Shown here piece after piece: positions 1-6,845 of a stretch of 7,592 bases of DNA (within the stretch, counting starts at the first letter, position 1; each line of letters opens with the position of its first letter). The notes beneath the pieces are model-generated. The model was not told the origin of the DNA, did not search any database, and saw only the letters and a list, made by a program, of their open reading frames with translations. A program made the position numbers and the translations under genes. The stretch spans positions 1 through 7,592 of the forward strand of contig DCIS01000147.1 of assembly GCA_002317475.1 (NCBI GenBank). Reading direction: 5' to 3'. The DNA comes from Prevotellaceae bacterium UBA1720. Lineage in GTDB: Bacteria > Bacteroidota > Bacteroidia > Bacteroidales > Bacteroidaceae.

Positions 1-68
1 CCTTCAGCATACTGTGTTTCATCGAATGTGATGAAATGATCGCATTTGGGACATCTTACACGCTTCAT
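1..68 (-). CDS. N-terminus of a zinc-ribbon protein (partial, cut by the window edge)
   Basis: Only the first 22 codons are visible, reading leftward from an ATG at 68; the gene leaves the window at base 1. The peptide begins MKRVRCPKCDHFITFDET, so Cys6 and Cys9 form a CPKC knuckle, the first half of a zinc ribbon; a second CxxC pair would be expected just beyond the edge. It follows the HU/SPOR gene on the same strand after 43 bases, with no terminator or TAnnTTTG box between, so the two are probably cotranscribed. From memory, short Bacteroidales proteins with this start continue into a regulatory domain such as FHA, but that part is not visible and I do not assign a function. The open frame, the CPKC motif and the operon-like spacing make it a likely real gene. 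Confidence 0.7.
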   Translation of the reverse strand, partial: MKRVRCPKCDHFITFDETQYAE

Positions 69-111
69 TCTAAACGTTAGAAATTATAATGTTATATTAA
101 TTGTATCAAGA

Positions 112-1248
112 TTAGTTCTTCATTACCCAAGAAGAGTGGAAATCATTTCCTAAGCTATGAAGGTAGTTATTGACATTATAAGCGTCTGACTGAGTTGCAA
201 AACCATCTACTAAAACACGTAACATTTTACCATTGTCATAAATGATGGCATTTACTTCCAATTCTTGTAGACGATTGATGAATCTTTCAGCATTTTTTAA
301 ACTGATTGCACTAGCTAGGACGATACTATAATTGCCACGCAATTCGTTTAATACTAATACTTTATCATCTATACTTTTTTCTACTACTTTAACTTCTGTA
401 GCAGGCTGATTAGTAACATCATTTGATAAGGTATCGGTTTCTTCCTTTAGTGTATCAATGACGTTAGTTGTTACAATTTTCTCCTTCTTGATTGACTCAT
501 TATTCTTGGTAATGTCAGAGGCTGTTTTCAACACGACATTTGTTGTAGCTTGACAAGTACCTACATAATCCTCTTTACAGTTTTGAGGTGAAAGCAGGAA
601 GAATAGTGCTATGCATGCTGCCGTAACCATCGTATAATGAACAAATGCACGATTCAGACGAATAATGATATGCTTGCTGTCTGCCACATAGGTTCTGGGT
701 TTTGGCAAAACAACATTAATGTTCTCTGTTAATGGCTTGTTGTTTTTTTGTTCATCTGCATTTGATGATGTAGAATTAACATTGACTATATCTTCTGTTA
801 ACTCTTTCTCTTCTTCTGGCAGATTTGCCAATAAGGGGAAGTGTAATGCGTCTAAACCATAATATTCAGGTGAAACAACACCACACTCATAGGGTGACAT
901 GACTATTTCAGCATCATCTTCCAAAGAGAAGAGACCAATGCTGCCAAAATCGACAGAGCCCTCTATCACCAAGGCTTTGTGGAATTCAGATACCATCTGC
1001 TGACATCTTTTTGCAGCCTCTTCAGCAGAAACATTATAAATCTGCATGATAGAACGCAAAAATACCTCATCTGAATCCTGAAAGATGTCTGGATTGAAAC
1101 GAACATGACGAACAGGAGGAAGAAATAGATCTTCTTCCTCAAGCCATTGACTCGCAAATGAACGTGTAGTGAAGGAGCCTAACCCCGGCACTATCACGCA
1201 TTTACGCGTTAACAGCAAATACTCGACATTTATCGCCAACTCATTCAT
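112..1248 (-). CDS. HU-like (CCDC81-type) domain and SPOR domain single-pass membrane protein
   Basis: The predicted protein has 378 residues. Residues 1-60 and about 61-125 resemble the paired HU-like domains of Bacteroidetes CCDC81-type proteins: MNELAINVEYLLLTRK, then CVIVPGLGSF (17-26), VRFNPDI (49-55) and a second-domain GSVDFGSIGLF (97-107). An acidic, low-complexity linker follows. A single hydrophobic helix lies at about 204-221, preceded by basic residues, which fits N-terminus-in topology. After a Thr/Lys/Glu-rich stretch, residues about 306-375 look like a SPOR domain (YSIVLASA, ERFINRL, LRVLVDGF). SPOR domains in general bind peptidoglycan stripped of stem peptides at division septa; the HU part is expected to face the cytoplasm and may contact DNA, which is inference. 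I chose ATG 1248 because family members start MNEL and because an upstream ATG at 1263 lies on the far side of the promoter box at 1253-1260. It is followed by the zinc-ribbon gene. Confidence 0.88.
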   Translation of the reverse strand: MNELAINVEYLLLTRKCVIVPGLGSFTTRSFASQWLEEEDLFLPPVRHVRFNPDIFQDSDEVFLRSIMQIYNVSAEEAAKRCQQMVSEFHKALVIEGSVDFGSIGLFSLEDDAEIVMSPYECGVVSPEYYGLDALHFPLLANLPEEEKELTEDIVNVNSTSSNADEQKNNKPLTENINVVLPKPRTYVADSKHIIIRLNRAFVHYTMVTAACIALFFLLSPQNCKEDYVGTCQATTNVVLKTASDITKNNESIKKEKIVTTNVIDTLKEETDTLSNDVTNQPATEVKVVEKSIDDKVLVLNELRGNYSIVLASAISLKNAERFINRLQELEVNAIIYDNGKMLRVLVDGFATQSDAYNVNNYLHSLGNDFHSSWVMKN

Positions 1249-1252
1249 AATG

Positions 1253-1260
1253 CAAAAGTA
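1253..1260 (-). promoter_or_regulatory. -7 promoter box TACTTTTG of the HU/SPOR gene
   Basis: Read on the minus strand, the bases are TACTTTTG, a full match to the Bacteroidetes TAnnTTTG box. It ends four bases before ATG 1248, so by the usual spacing transcription would start at about 1249 or within the start codon. The -33 element is poor: the nearest TTG is at 1279-1277, 16 bases upstream, shorter than the roughly 20 bases seen at the two best promoters here. The run upstream (1264-1320) is strongly A/T-rich. Confidence 0.6.
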
Positions 1261-1351
1261 CATTATTTCTGCTTACCAACCTAACAAAAAAAACAAAATT
1301 TTTATTTTATTTTAAAATGCTTGCAAGTTTCAAAATTTATACTTAATTATG

Positions 1352-1367
1352 TGTTCGTGCGCGAACA
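1352..1367. promoter_or_regulatory. GC-containing inverted repeat TGTTCG-N4-CGAACA
   Basis: Two perfect 6-base arms, TGTTCG and CGAACA, flank the spacer TGCG. It is the only GC-rich spot in a long A/T-rich stretch, about 100 bases upstream of the HU/SPOR start. It could be an operator for a dimeric repressor, or a weak RNA hairpin in the symporter 3' tail; no T tract follows on either strand, so it is not a convincing terminator. It is not the GAAC-N4-GTTC layout of the Gram-positive LexA box, because the half-sites point the other way. Confidence 0.4.
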
Positions 1368-1384
1368 TTATTATATTATAATAA
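1368..1384. repeat. 17-base A/T palindrome directly abutting the TGTTCG repeat
   Basis: TTATTATA, one central T, then TATAATAA form a perfect palindrome with a single-base centre. It begins at the base after the neighbouring inverted repeat ends. A perfect A/T palindrome is easier to get by chance than a GC one, so its meaning is uncertain; the adjacency is what makes it notable. Confidence 0.4.
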
Positions 1385-1409
1385 AGTCTGGTTTTTCTCT
1401 TTATTTTAG

Positions 1410-1518
1410 TGTATATTCACCGTACAGCCTTCGTATAGTCTACGTATAGTGTACGTATGCGTACGGTGTTTATACGTTGTATATACGTTGTTTGTACGTA
1501 CTCTTGACGTAATGAGTG
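1410..1518. repeat. Degenerate tandem array of ten 11-base units, consensus CGTATAGTGTA
   Basis: Units begin at 1410, 1421, 1432, 1443, 1454, 1464, 1475, 1486, 1497 and 1508. All are 11 bases except the unit at 1454, which is 10. Aligned, the first base is C in nine of ten, the second is G in all ten, and the third is T in nine of ten; most units end in TA. Examples are CGTATAGTCTA (1432), CGTATAGTGTA (1443) and CGTTGTATATA (1475). The middle of the unit drifts, so this looks like an old or constrained array rather than a recent slippage product. It lies between the symporter stop and the HU/SPOR promoter, in a 298-base gap that otherwise holds the two palindromes and A/T-rich DNA. No reading frame of note crosses it. 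Confidence 0.8.
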
Positions 1519-1546
1519 TTTCACAATTATTGAGAAACTAATTGTT

Positions 1547-2872
1547 TTATATCTTGCTTAGACCAGTTCTACTTTCTTTAGCAATAACACTTGAGAGTAG
1601 AAGCAAAGATATCAGATTGGGGATAGCCATTAACGCGTTCATGAGATCAGCTAGATTCCATACAAGGCTCAATTCGAAAACTGCACCAAAATAGATAGCA
1701 ATGATATACATGACGCGATATACCATGCATAATTTGTTTCCTCCAAGATACTCTACTGCTCTTTCGCCATAGTAGCTCCATCCAAGAATAGTGCTAAAGG
1801 CAAATGTTACAATGCCAAAGGTAAGTAATGGGGCACCAATTACAGGGATATGGCCAAAAGCAACTTCTGTGAGGCTACCAAGTTGTACATTTGAAATGTC
1901 AATGCCAAAGTGCAAGACAGTACTGACGATAACAATTCCCGTCAATGCACAGATTACAACAGTATCCCAGAAAGTTGCACTACTGCTAACTAAAGCCTGA
2001 CGAACAGGATCCTTGGTTTGGGCAGCAGCTGCTACAATAGGTGCACTACCCATACCACTTTCGTTACTGAACAATCCACGTGCTATGCCATATCTTGCAG
2101 TCAGTATGACACTTCCACCTACAAAACCACCCCCTGCTGCCTTAGGGTTGAATGCACACTCAAATATACACTTGATGGCAGGCCATACATAATCTAAGTT
2201 AACGAATAGAATATAGATGCATCCTAATACATAAAGCAGAGCCATAAACGGTACAAAGGCTGTGCATACTTTTGCTATTCCCTTTACTCCAAACAGTATG
2301 ACCATAGCTGCAACAATCGTAACTGCCAAGCCACTTACCCATAGGGGAATGTCCATGGTGGTTTGACACAAATGACTAATAGCGTTGCTTTGAACCATAT
2401 TGCCAATACCAAAACTTGCTATTGAAGCAAAGATACAGAATAGTATAGCCATCCATTTCATTCCCAGGCCTTTATGCAGTGCAAACATAGGTCCACCAAG
2501 CATCTTTCCCGAACGCGTTTTAACACGATACTTTACTGCCAAAAGTCCCTCTGCATATTTGGTTGCTATACCAAGAACACCTGTCATCCAACACCAGAAG
2601 ATAGCACCAGGGCCACCTAATGATACTGCCGTTGCCACACCTACGATGTTTCCTGTACCAATAGTGGCAGCCAGTGAAGTAGCCAATGCACCAAACTGAC
2701 TCACATCACCTGGTGAACTTTTGTCTTTCTGAAAACTTAGTTTTATTGCTCGGAATATATACCACTGAGGGAATCTCAAACGAATGGTCAGGAATAAGTG
2801 AGTTCCTAACAACATGATGATCATAGGCCATCCCCAAAGGAAATCATCAATGATTTTAATAAAGTCGTTCAT
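1547..2872 (-). CDS. Sodium:alanine/glycine symporter, AgcS family
   Basis: This 441-residue integral membrane protein matches the alanine or glycine:cation symporter family (TC 2.A.25) in length and motifs. It has an N-terminal helix with TIRLRFPQ (29-36), then GALATSLAATIGTGNIVGVA (61-80), GGPGAIFWCW (86-95), and the family stretch ARYGIARGLFSNESGMGSAP (259-278) followed by AAAQTKDPVRQ. Hydrophobic helices cover the rest, about ten in all. The family takes up alanine or glycine driven by sodium; the exact substrate cannot be read from the sequence. ATG 2872 gives the standard N-terminus and lies 31 bases past a TATTTTTG box. It is divergent from the pseudouridine synthase gene. No strong terminator follows; only a weak interrupted hairpin is seen at 1518-1538. 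The frame is intact with no missing motif. Confidence 0.95.
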   Translation of the reverse strand: MNDFIKIIDDFLWGWPMIIMLLGTHLFLTIRLRFPQWYIFRAIKLSFQKDKSSPGDVSQFGALATSLAATIGTGNIVGVATAVSLGGPGAIFWCWMTGVLGIATKYAEGLLAVKYRVKTRSGKMLGGPMFALHKGLGMKWMAILFCIFASIASFGIGNMVQSNAISHLCQTTMDIPLWVSGLAVTIVAAMVILFGVKGIAKVCTAFVPFMALLYVLGCIYILFVNLDYVWPAIKCIFECAFNPKAAGGGFVGGSVILTARYGIARGLFSNESGMGSAPIVAAAAQTKDPVRQALVSSSATFWDTVVICALTGIVIVSTVLHFGIDISNVQLGSLTEVAFGHIPVIGAPLLTFGIVTFAFSTILGWSYYGERAVEYLGGNKLCMVYRVMYIIAIYFGAVFELSLVWNLADLMNALMAIPNLISLLLLSSVIAKESRTGLSKI

Positions 2873-2903
2873 ATCATTAAACCTTAAGCGTTCTTAACAC
2901 ATG

Positions 2904-2911
2904 CAAAAATA
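2904..2911 (-). promoter_or_regulatory. -7 promoter box TATTTTTG of the symporter gene
   Basis: On the minus strand the bases read TATTTTTG, a full TAnnTTTG match, ending 31 bases before ATG 2872. The predicted leader is about 25-30 bases. No TTG lies at the usual -33 distance, so this promoter may be weaker or may need an activator. Confidence 0.55.
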
Positions 2912-2920
2912 GTTAAAAAA

Positions 2921-2951
2921 TTGCACATAAGGAAATATTTCGTTAACTTTG
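2921..2951 (+). promoter_or_regulatory. Promoter of the pseudouridine synthase gene (TTG, 20 bases, TAACTTTG)
   Basis: TTG at 2921-2923 and TAACTTTG at 2944-2951 are separated by 20 bases, a good match to the Bacteroidetes -33/-7 arrangement. Transcription is expected from about 2955, giving a leader near 70 bases. The -33 half lies 10 bases from the symporter box on the opposite strand, so polymerases at the two divergent promoters are likely to compete. Confidence 0.65.
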
Positions 2952-2975
2952 CATAAAATTATGTTCAAGCGCACG

Positions 2976-3020
2976 CAAATATTGTTCTAATCAAACTATT
3001 TGTGAAGTTAAAAACAAATA
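2976..3020 (+). promoter_or_regulatory. Possible alternative hairpins in the pseudouridine synthase leader
   Basis: TATTTGT at 2997-3003 can pair upstream with CAAATA at 2976-2981 or downstream with ACAAATA at 3014-3020, the latter ending four bases before the ATG. The two pairings exclude each other, which is the geometry of a translational switch. All or nearly all pairs are A-U and the leader is A/T-rich, so chance is a serious alternative. No known riboswitch class is recognised. Confidence 0.2.
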
Positions 3021-3024
3021 TTAT

Positions 3025-3984
3025 ATGGCAAACTTATCAGCACAGGAATATGCTGCGAGCAAATATCACGAACTAACAGTAAAGTCTCCGTGCACACTTA
3101 CGGAATACCTGTCTAAACAATTTTCGGGAATCAGCCGTAACAAGATTAAGGACATCTTGAAAGGTCATGGTGTAACTGTAGATCGCAAACTGGTTACTCA
3201 GTGGGATTATCCTCTACAACCAGGTATGATTGTTCGTGTCAGCAAGCATCGTCGAAGTACTGAACTGAGCAACAAGTGGGTAAAGATCATCTACGAGGAC
3301 AAGGATATCATCGTTATTGAAAAGACTGAAGGTATTCTTAGTATGGCCGCAACAGCCAAGCAGTTCTGTGTTAAAACGATTCTTGATGAATATTTCGAGA
3401 AACGACATTTCAAATGCCATGCTCATGTGGTTCATCGTCTGGATCGTGACACGAGTGGCCTGATGGTCTATGCAAAGACTATTGAGGCTGCTCAGGTACT
3501 GGAGCGTGACTGGAAAGGTCGTGTCTTTGATCGTAGATACGTGGCTGTATTAAGTGGTAAGATGGAAAAAGAAGGTGGAACAGTAGAGAGTTGGTTGAAG
3601 GACAACAAAGCTTGCATCACCTATTCATCCCCTACAGATAACGGTGGCAAGTATGCCGTAACGCATTATCACACCCTGAAGGCTACAGAGGATTATTCGC
3701 TCGTTGAAATGCGTCTTGAGACAGGACGAAAGAATCAGATACGCGTTCACATGCAGGATATCAATCATCCCGTAGTGGGAGATATCAAGTATGGAGTTGG
3801 TGGTTCACCTTTAGGGCGTCTCTGTCTTCATGCTTTCCGTCTTTACCTTTACCATCCCGTTACGGGTGAGAGAATGGAGTTTGAGACACCTATCCCTACC
3901 CCATTCAAGAACCTCGTTGATGGAAATTACTCTCGAAAGGCTGCCACTCAAGAATCAGAAATGGAGGACATGTCATTATCGTAG
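3025..3984 (+). CDS. RluA-family rRNA/tRNA pseudouridine synthase with N-terminal S4 domain
   Basis: The product has 319 residues. An S4 RNA-binding domain lies at about 23-75 (SGISRNKIKDILKGHGVTVD, then PLQPGMIVRV). The catalytic domain has EKTEGILSM (99-107) at the usual motif I site, the signature HRLDRDTSG at 137-145 with the catalytic aspartate at Asp140, and LETGRKNQIRVHM (231-243) followed by HPVVGDIKYG. These enzymes turn selected uridines of RNA into pseudouridine; S4-bearing RluA members mostly act on 23S rRNA, but the target site cannot be read here, so I give no symbol. ATG 3025 keeps the whole S4 domain and follows the promoter by about 70 bases. The C-terminal 15-20 residues are a Ser/Glu/Met-rich tail without a clear match. 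The lipoprotein gene follows after 45 bases, perhaps in the same transcript. Confidence 0.94.
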   Translation: MANLSAQEYAASKYHELTVKSPCTLTEYLSKQFSGISRNKIKDILKGHGVTVDRKLVTQWDYPLQPGMIVRVSKHRRSTELSNKWVKIIYEDKDIIVIEKTEGILSMAATAKQFCVKTILDEYFEKRHFKCHAHVVHRLDRDTSGLMVYAKTIEAAQVLERDWKGRVFDRRYVAVLSGKMEKEGGTVESWLKDNKACITYSSPTDNGGKYAVTHYHTLKATEDYSLVEMRLETGRKNQIRVHMQDINHPVVGDIKYGVGGSPLGRLCLHAFRLYLYHPVTGERMEFETPIPTPFKNLVDGNYSRKAATQESEMEDMSLS

Positions 3985-4029
3985 ATATTTATAAATCAGA
4001 TTATTAACCAACACACTTTATATTCAATT

Positions 4030-4716
4030 ATGAAAAAAATTACTTTCTTTGCTGCTATTATGGCAACTTGCTTGATGATGAATAGTTGTGGCACACTCGG
4101 TGGTTCTACTACTACCAATTCAGCAAGCACTTCCAACAATGCTAATCTAACCTCTGCCCTTGGTACTGCATTAACCACTGCGGCATCTACTTCTTCCAAC
4201 TCTACAACAAGTCTTCTTGGCAGTCTTCTTGGTACTTTGCTGGGTAATTCCACTACTTCTAAGCAGAGCATCGTAGGTACCTGGACTTATAGCGCTCCCG
4301 AGGTTCGTTTTGAGTCTGAAAACCTTCTCACTCAGTTAGGTGGTACCGTTGCAAGCAGCAAGATTCAAAGTGCATTGGGCACTCAGCTCACAAAGATTGG
4401 TTTAAAGGAAGGTCAGAGCAAGTTCACCTTCAACTCAGACGGTACCCTTACAGTAACCATGGGTAGCAAGTCTACCTCAGGTACATATACTTACAATAGT
4501 AATAATCAGACTGTGACCATGACAGGTGCATTGGGTCTGACAAATGTTACTGCTACTATTGCTGTCACCAACAATGTGATGTATTTGCTCTTTGATTCAA
4601 GCAAGCTGCTCTCTATTGCTACTAATCTGGGTACCAGTAATTCTTCTCTATCTTCTCTCACCTCACTTCTCGGCAACTACAGCGGACTGAAGTTGGGATG
4701 GAGCATGAAGAAGTAA
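4030..4716 (+). CDS. DUF4923-like lipoprotein with Ser/Thr/Asn-rich linker
   Basis: The product has 228 residues. Residues 1-19 form a lipoprotein signal (MKKITFFAAIMATCLMMNS) with Cys20 as the probable lipidated residue. The -3 to -1 residues are unusual for a classical lipobox but acceptable in Bacteroidetes. Residues 21-78 are rich in Ser, Thr, Asn and Gly and hold an in-frame four-residue repeat, SLLG SLLG TLLG (61-72). From about residue 80 the protein reads IVGTWTYSAPEVRFESENLL and continues with beta-rich segments (FTFNSDGTLTVTMG, SGTYTYNSNNQTVTMTG) to a KLGWSMKK end. This matches my recollection of the DUF4923 family, whose function is unknown. No acidic surface-export signal follows Cys20, so a periplasm-facing anchor is more likely than surface display. 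It sits between an RNA-modifying enzyme and a transporter, with no clear promoter of its own. Confidence 0.85.
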   Translation: MKKITFFAAIMATCLMMNSCGTLGGSTTTNSASTSNNANLTSALGTALTTAASTSSNSTTSLLGSLLGTLLGNSTTSKQSIVGTWTYSAPEVRFESENLLTQLGGTVASSKIQSALGTQLTKIGLKEGQSKFTFNSDGTLTVTMGSKSTSGTYTYNSNNQTVTMTGALGLTNVTATIAVTNNVMYLLFDSSKLLSIATNLGTSNSSLSSLTSLLGNYSGLKLGWSMKK

Positions 4717-4803
4717 TAACTCCTTCTTTTGTAACAACGAATCTTAGTTCATTGTAACTAGAATAGGAAACATTCAAGTTTTATTATCACATTATTACAA
4801 GTT

Positions 4804-6774
4804 ATGTCAGAACAGAATACTGGATTACCCGAAAATGCCATGCGTGAACTCAACCCTGGTGAGGTGTACGAGCCTTTGATGCCTGCTAACACACAACCTC
4901 GTGAAGTCACTACATATAGCGTGCTGATGGGTATAGCTATGGCCATCCTTTTTAGTGCGGCATCTGCCTATTTAGGATTGAAGGTGGGTCAGGTGTTTGA
5001 AGCCGCAATCCCTATTGCTATCATTGCTGTTGGTATTAGCGGTGTTACTATGAAAAAGGGAGGAGGTCTTGGCCAGAATGTCATCATACAGAGTATTGGT
5101 GCCTGTAGTGGTGTCGTAGTGGCTGGTGCCATCTTTACCCTACCCGCTCTCTATATTCTTCAGGCAAAGTATCCCGAAATGACTGTTAACTTCTTCGAGA
5201 TATTCTTTGCCAGCCTTATGGGTGGTATTTTGGGTATTTTGTTCCTTATTCCTTTCCGTAAGTATTTCGTGAAGGATATGCATGGCAAATATCCTTTCCC
5301 CGAGGCTACAGCCAGTACGCAAGTGCTGGTAACTGGCGAGAAAGGTGGTAGTCAGGTTAAGCCTCTTTTGATGGCTGGAATCATAGGTGGATTATATGAT
5401 TTTGCAGTCAGTGCCTTTGGTCTCTGGAATGAAACCGTTACCTCTCGTTGTATCGCTTGGGGTGAGACTCTTGCTGACAAAGCCAAGCTTGTCTTTAAGA
5501 TGAACACTGGTGCTGCTGTCATTGGTATGGGTTACATCGTCGGTTTGAAGTACGCGTTTATCATCTGTTGTGGTTCAATGCTCGTGTGGTGGGTTATCGT
5601 ACCTGCTATCAGCGGTTTTCTTCCAGAATTGGTTGTTGATGCTAAAAACGGTATTACAGCTACAGACGCCACTGCCGAACAAATCTTTGTATATGCAAAA
5701 AGTATAGGTATTGGTGGTATTGCTACAGCTGGTATTATTGGTATCATCAAGAGCTGGAAGATCATTTGTGGTGCTATAGGACTTGCTTCTCGAGAATTAA
5801 AGGGAAAGGGTAATGATGCTACGGAAACACCACGTACTCAGCGTGATCTTTCCATGAAGACCGTTGTAATTGGTATCTTCCTGGCATTGATAACCACATT
5901 CCTATTCTTCCAGTTTGATGTCATGGGTGGCAATTGGACCTTTAGTATCGTCGCTATACTGTTGGTTGCTATCATTGCATTCCTCTTTACTACTGTTGCA
6001 AGTAATGCTATTGCCATCGTGGGCAGCAATCCTGTTAGTGGTATGACCCTAATGACACTTATCCTTGCCAGTGTCATTCTGGCTGCTGTTGGTCTTAGTG
6101 GCACTAAAGGTATGGTTGCTGCATTGGTTATGGGAGGTGTTGTTTGTACAGCACTCAGCATGGCAGGTGGTTTTGTTACTGACCTCAAGATTGGATATTG
6201 GTTGGGTAGCACGCCTCAGAAGCAGGAGAGCTGGAAGTTCCTGGGTACTCTCGTAAGTGCTGCTACTGTTGCTGGTGTCATCATGATTCTGAACAAGACC
6301 TATGGTTTTGGTCCTGACAGTTCTTTGGCTGCTCCTCAGGCTAATGCTATGGCTGCTGTTATCGAACCATTGATGAGTGGACAGGGAGCTCCTTGGGCAC
6401 TTTACGGTATTGGTGCAGCTATTGCTATTGTTCTCACGCTTTGCAATGTCTCAGCCCTTGCCTTTGCATTGGGTATGTTCATTCCTCTTGATCTTAATTT
6501 GCCTATTCTTTTGGGTGGAGCCATCAACTGGTTTGTTACTTCACGTAGCAAAGATCCTGAAGTGAACAATGCAAGAGGTGAGAAAGGAACACTTATCTCC
6601 AGTGGTTTCATTGCTGGTGGTGCCTTGATGGGAGTAGTTGCAGCAGCACTCAAGTTTGGTGGTGTTGATTTTGATTACACTCAATGGTGGGAGAACCCCA
6701 TGAGCGAGTGGCTTTCTCTTGGTATGGTTTGTTGCTTGATTGTTTACCTTATTAAGTCAAGTTTGAAGAAATAA
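4804..6774 (+). CDS. OPT-family (oligopeptide) transporter
   Basis: The product is a 656-residue protein made almost wholly of hydrophobic helices. Visible motifs fit the prokaryotic OPT family: a soluble start with LPENAMRELNPGEVYEPLMP, then SAYLGLKVGQVFEAAIP (about 54-70), QNVIIQSIGACSG (about 92-104), GKYPFPEATASTQVLVTGE (161-179), and NPVSGMTLMTLILASV from residue 409. OPT proteins move peptides or peptide-like metal chelates, generally with protons; for bacterial members the substrate is mostly unknown, so oligopeptide is a family name rather than a finding. ATG 4804 preserves the typical LPENA-like soluble start; the next in-frame ATG (Met13) would cut into it. The gap upstream (87 bases) shows no TAnnTTTG box, so readthrough from the lipoprotein gene is possible. 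The frame is intact. A strong hairpin 186 bases downstream is its likely terminator. Confidence 0.94.
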   Translation: MSEQNTGLPENAMRELNPGEVYEPLMPANTQPREVTTYSVLMGIAMAILFSAASAYLGLKVGQVFEAAIPIAIIAVGISGVTMKKGGGLGQNVIIQSIGACSGVVVAGAIFTLPALYILQAKYPEMTVNFFEIFFASLMGGILGILFLIPFRKYFVKDMHGKYPFPEATASTQVLVTGEKGGSQVKPLLMAGIIGGLYDFAVSAFGLWNETVTSRCIAWGETLADKAKLVFKMNTGAAVIGMGYIVGLKYAFIICCGSMLVWWVIVPAISGFLPELVVDAKNGITATDATAEQIFVYAKSIGIGGIATAGIIGIIKSWKIICGAIGLASRELKGKGNDATETPRTQRDLSMKTVVIGIFLALITTFLFFQFDVMGGNWTFSIVAILLVAIIAFLFTTVASNAIAIVGSNPVSGMTLMTLILASVILAAVGLSGTKGMVAALVMGGVVCTALSMAGGFVTDLKIGYWLGSTPQKQESWKFLGTLVSAATVAGVIMILNKTYGFGPDSSLAAPQANAMAAVIEPLMSGQGAPWALYGIGAAIAIVLTLCNVSALAFALGMFIPLDLNLPILLGGAINWFVTSRSKDPEVNNARGEKGTLISSGFIAGGALMGVVAAALKFGGVDFDYTQWWENPMSEWLSLGMVCCLIVYLIKSSLKK

Positions 6775-6845
6775 AGTAATAAGTTTCAATACCTACACCT
6801 ATAAGTGTGTCTTCGTACAAACTTAAGGGTGTCTAAAAGCATCCT

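Noticed and set aside
69..81. Small palindrome TCTAA-N3-TTAGA upstream of the zinc-ribbon gene
   Set aside because: Five-base A/T-rich arms in a short A/T-rich gap are expected by chance.
1249..1263. Start of the HU/SPOR gene at the upstream ATG 1263 (five extra residues, MYFCI)
   Set aside because: Those codons overlap the -7 box at 1253-1260, and family members begin at MNEL, so ATG 1248 is preferred.
1352..1367. LexA/SOS box
   Set aside because: The half-sites are arranged as GTTC-N-GAAC, the reverse of the Gram-positive GAAC-N4-GTTC box, and no SOS gene is nearby.
1518..1538. Hairpin GTTTC...GAAAC just past the symporter stop as a terminator
   Set aside because: The outer arms are only five pairs, there is an A-A mismatch before three inner pairs, and no T tract follows on the minus strand.
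2400..2699. Plus-strand open frame of 99 codons inside the symporter gene
   Set aside because: It is antisense to a clear AgcS gene, has no promoter, and its Pro/Ile/Ala-rich peptide is typical of a shadow frame.
4717..4803. Promoter in front of the OPT gene
   Set aside because: No TAnnTTTG box is present; TTCTTTTG at 4727-4734 lacks the A at its second position and has no matching -33 element, so I do not list it.
5838..6212. Minus-strand open frame of 124 codons inside the OPT gene
   Set aside because: It is antisense to well-conserved transporter sequence and shows no domain or promoter.
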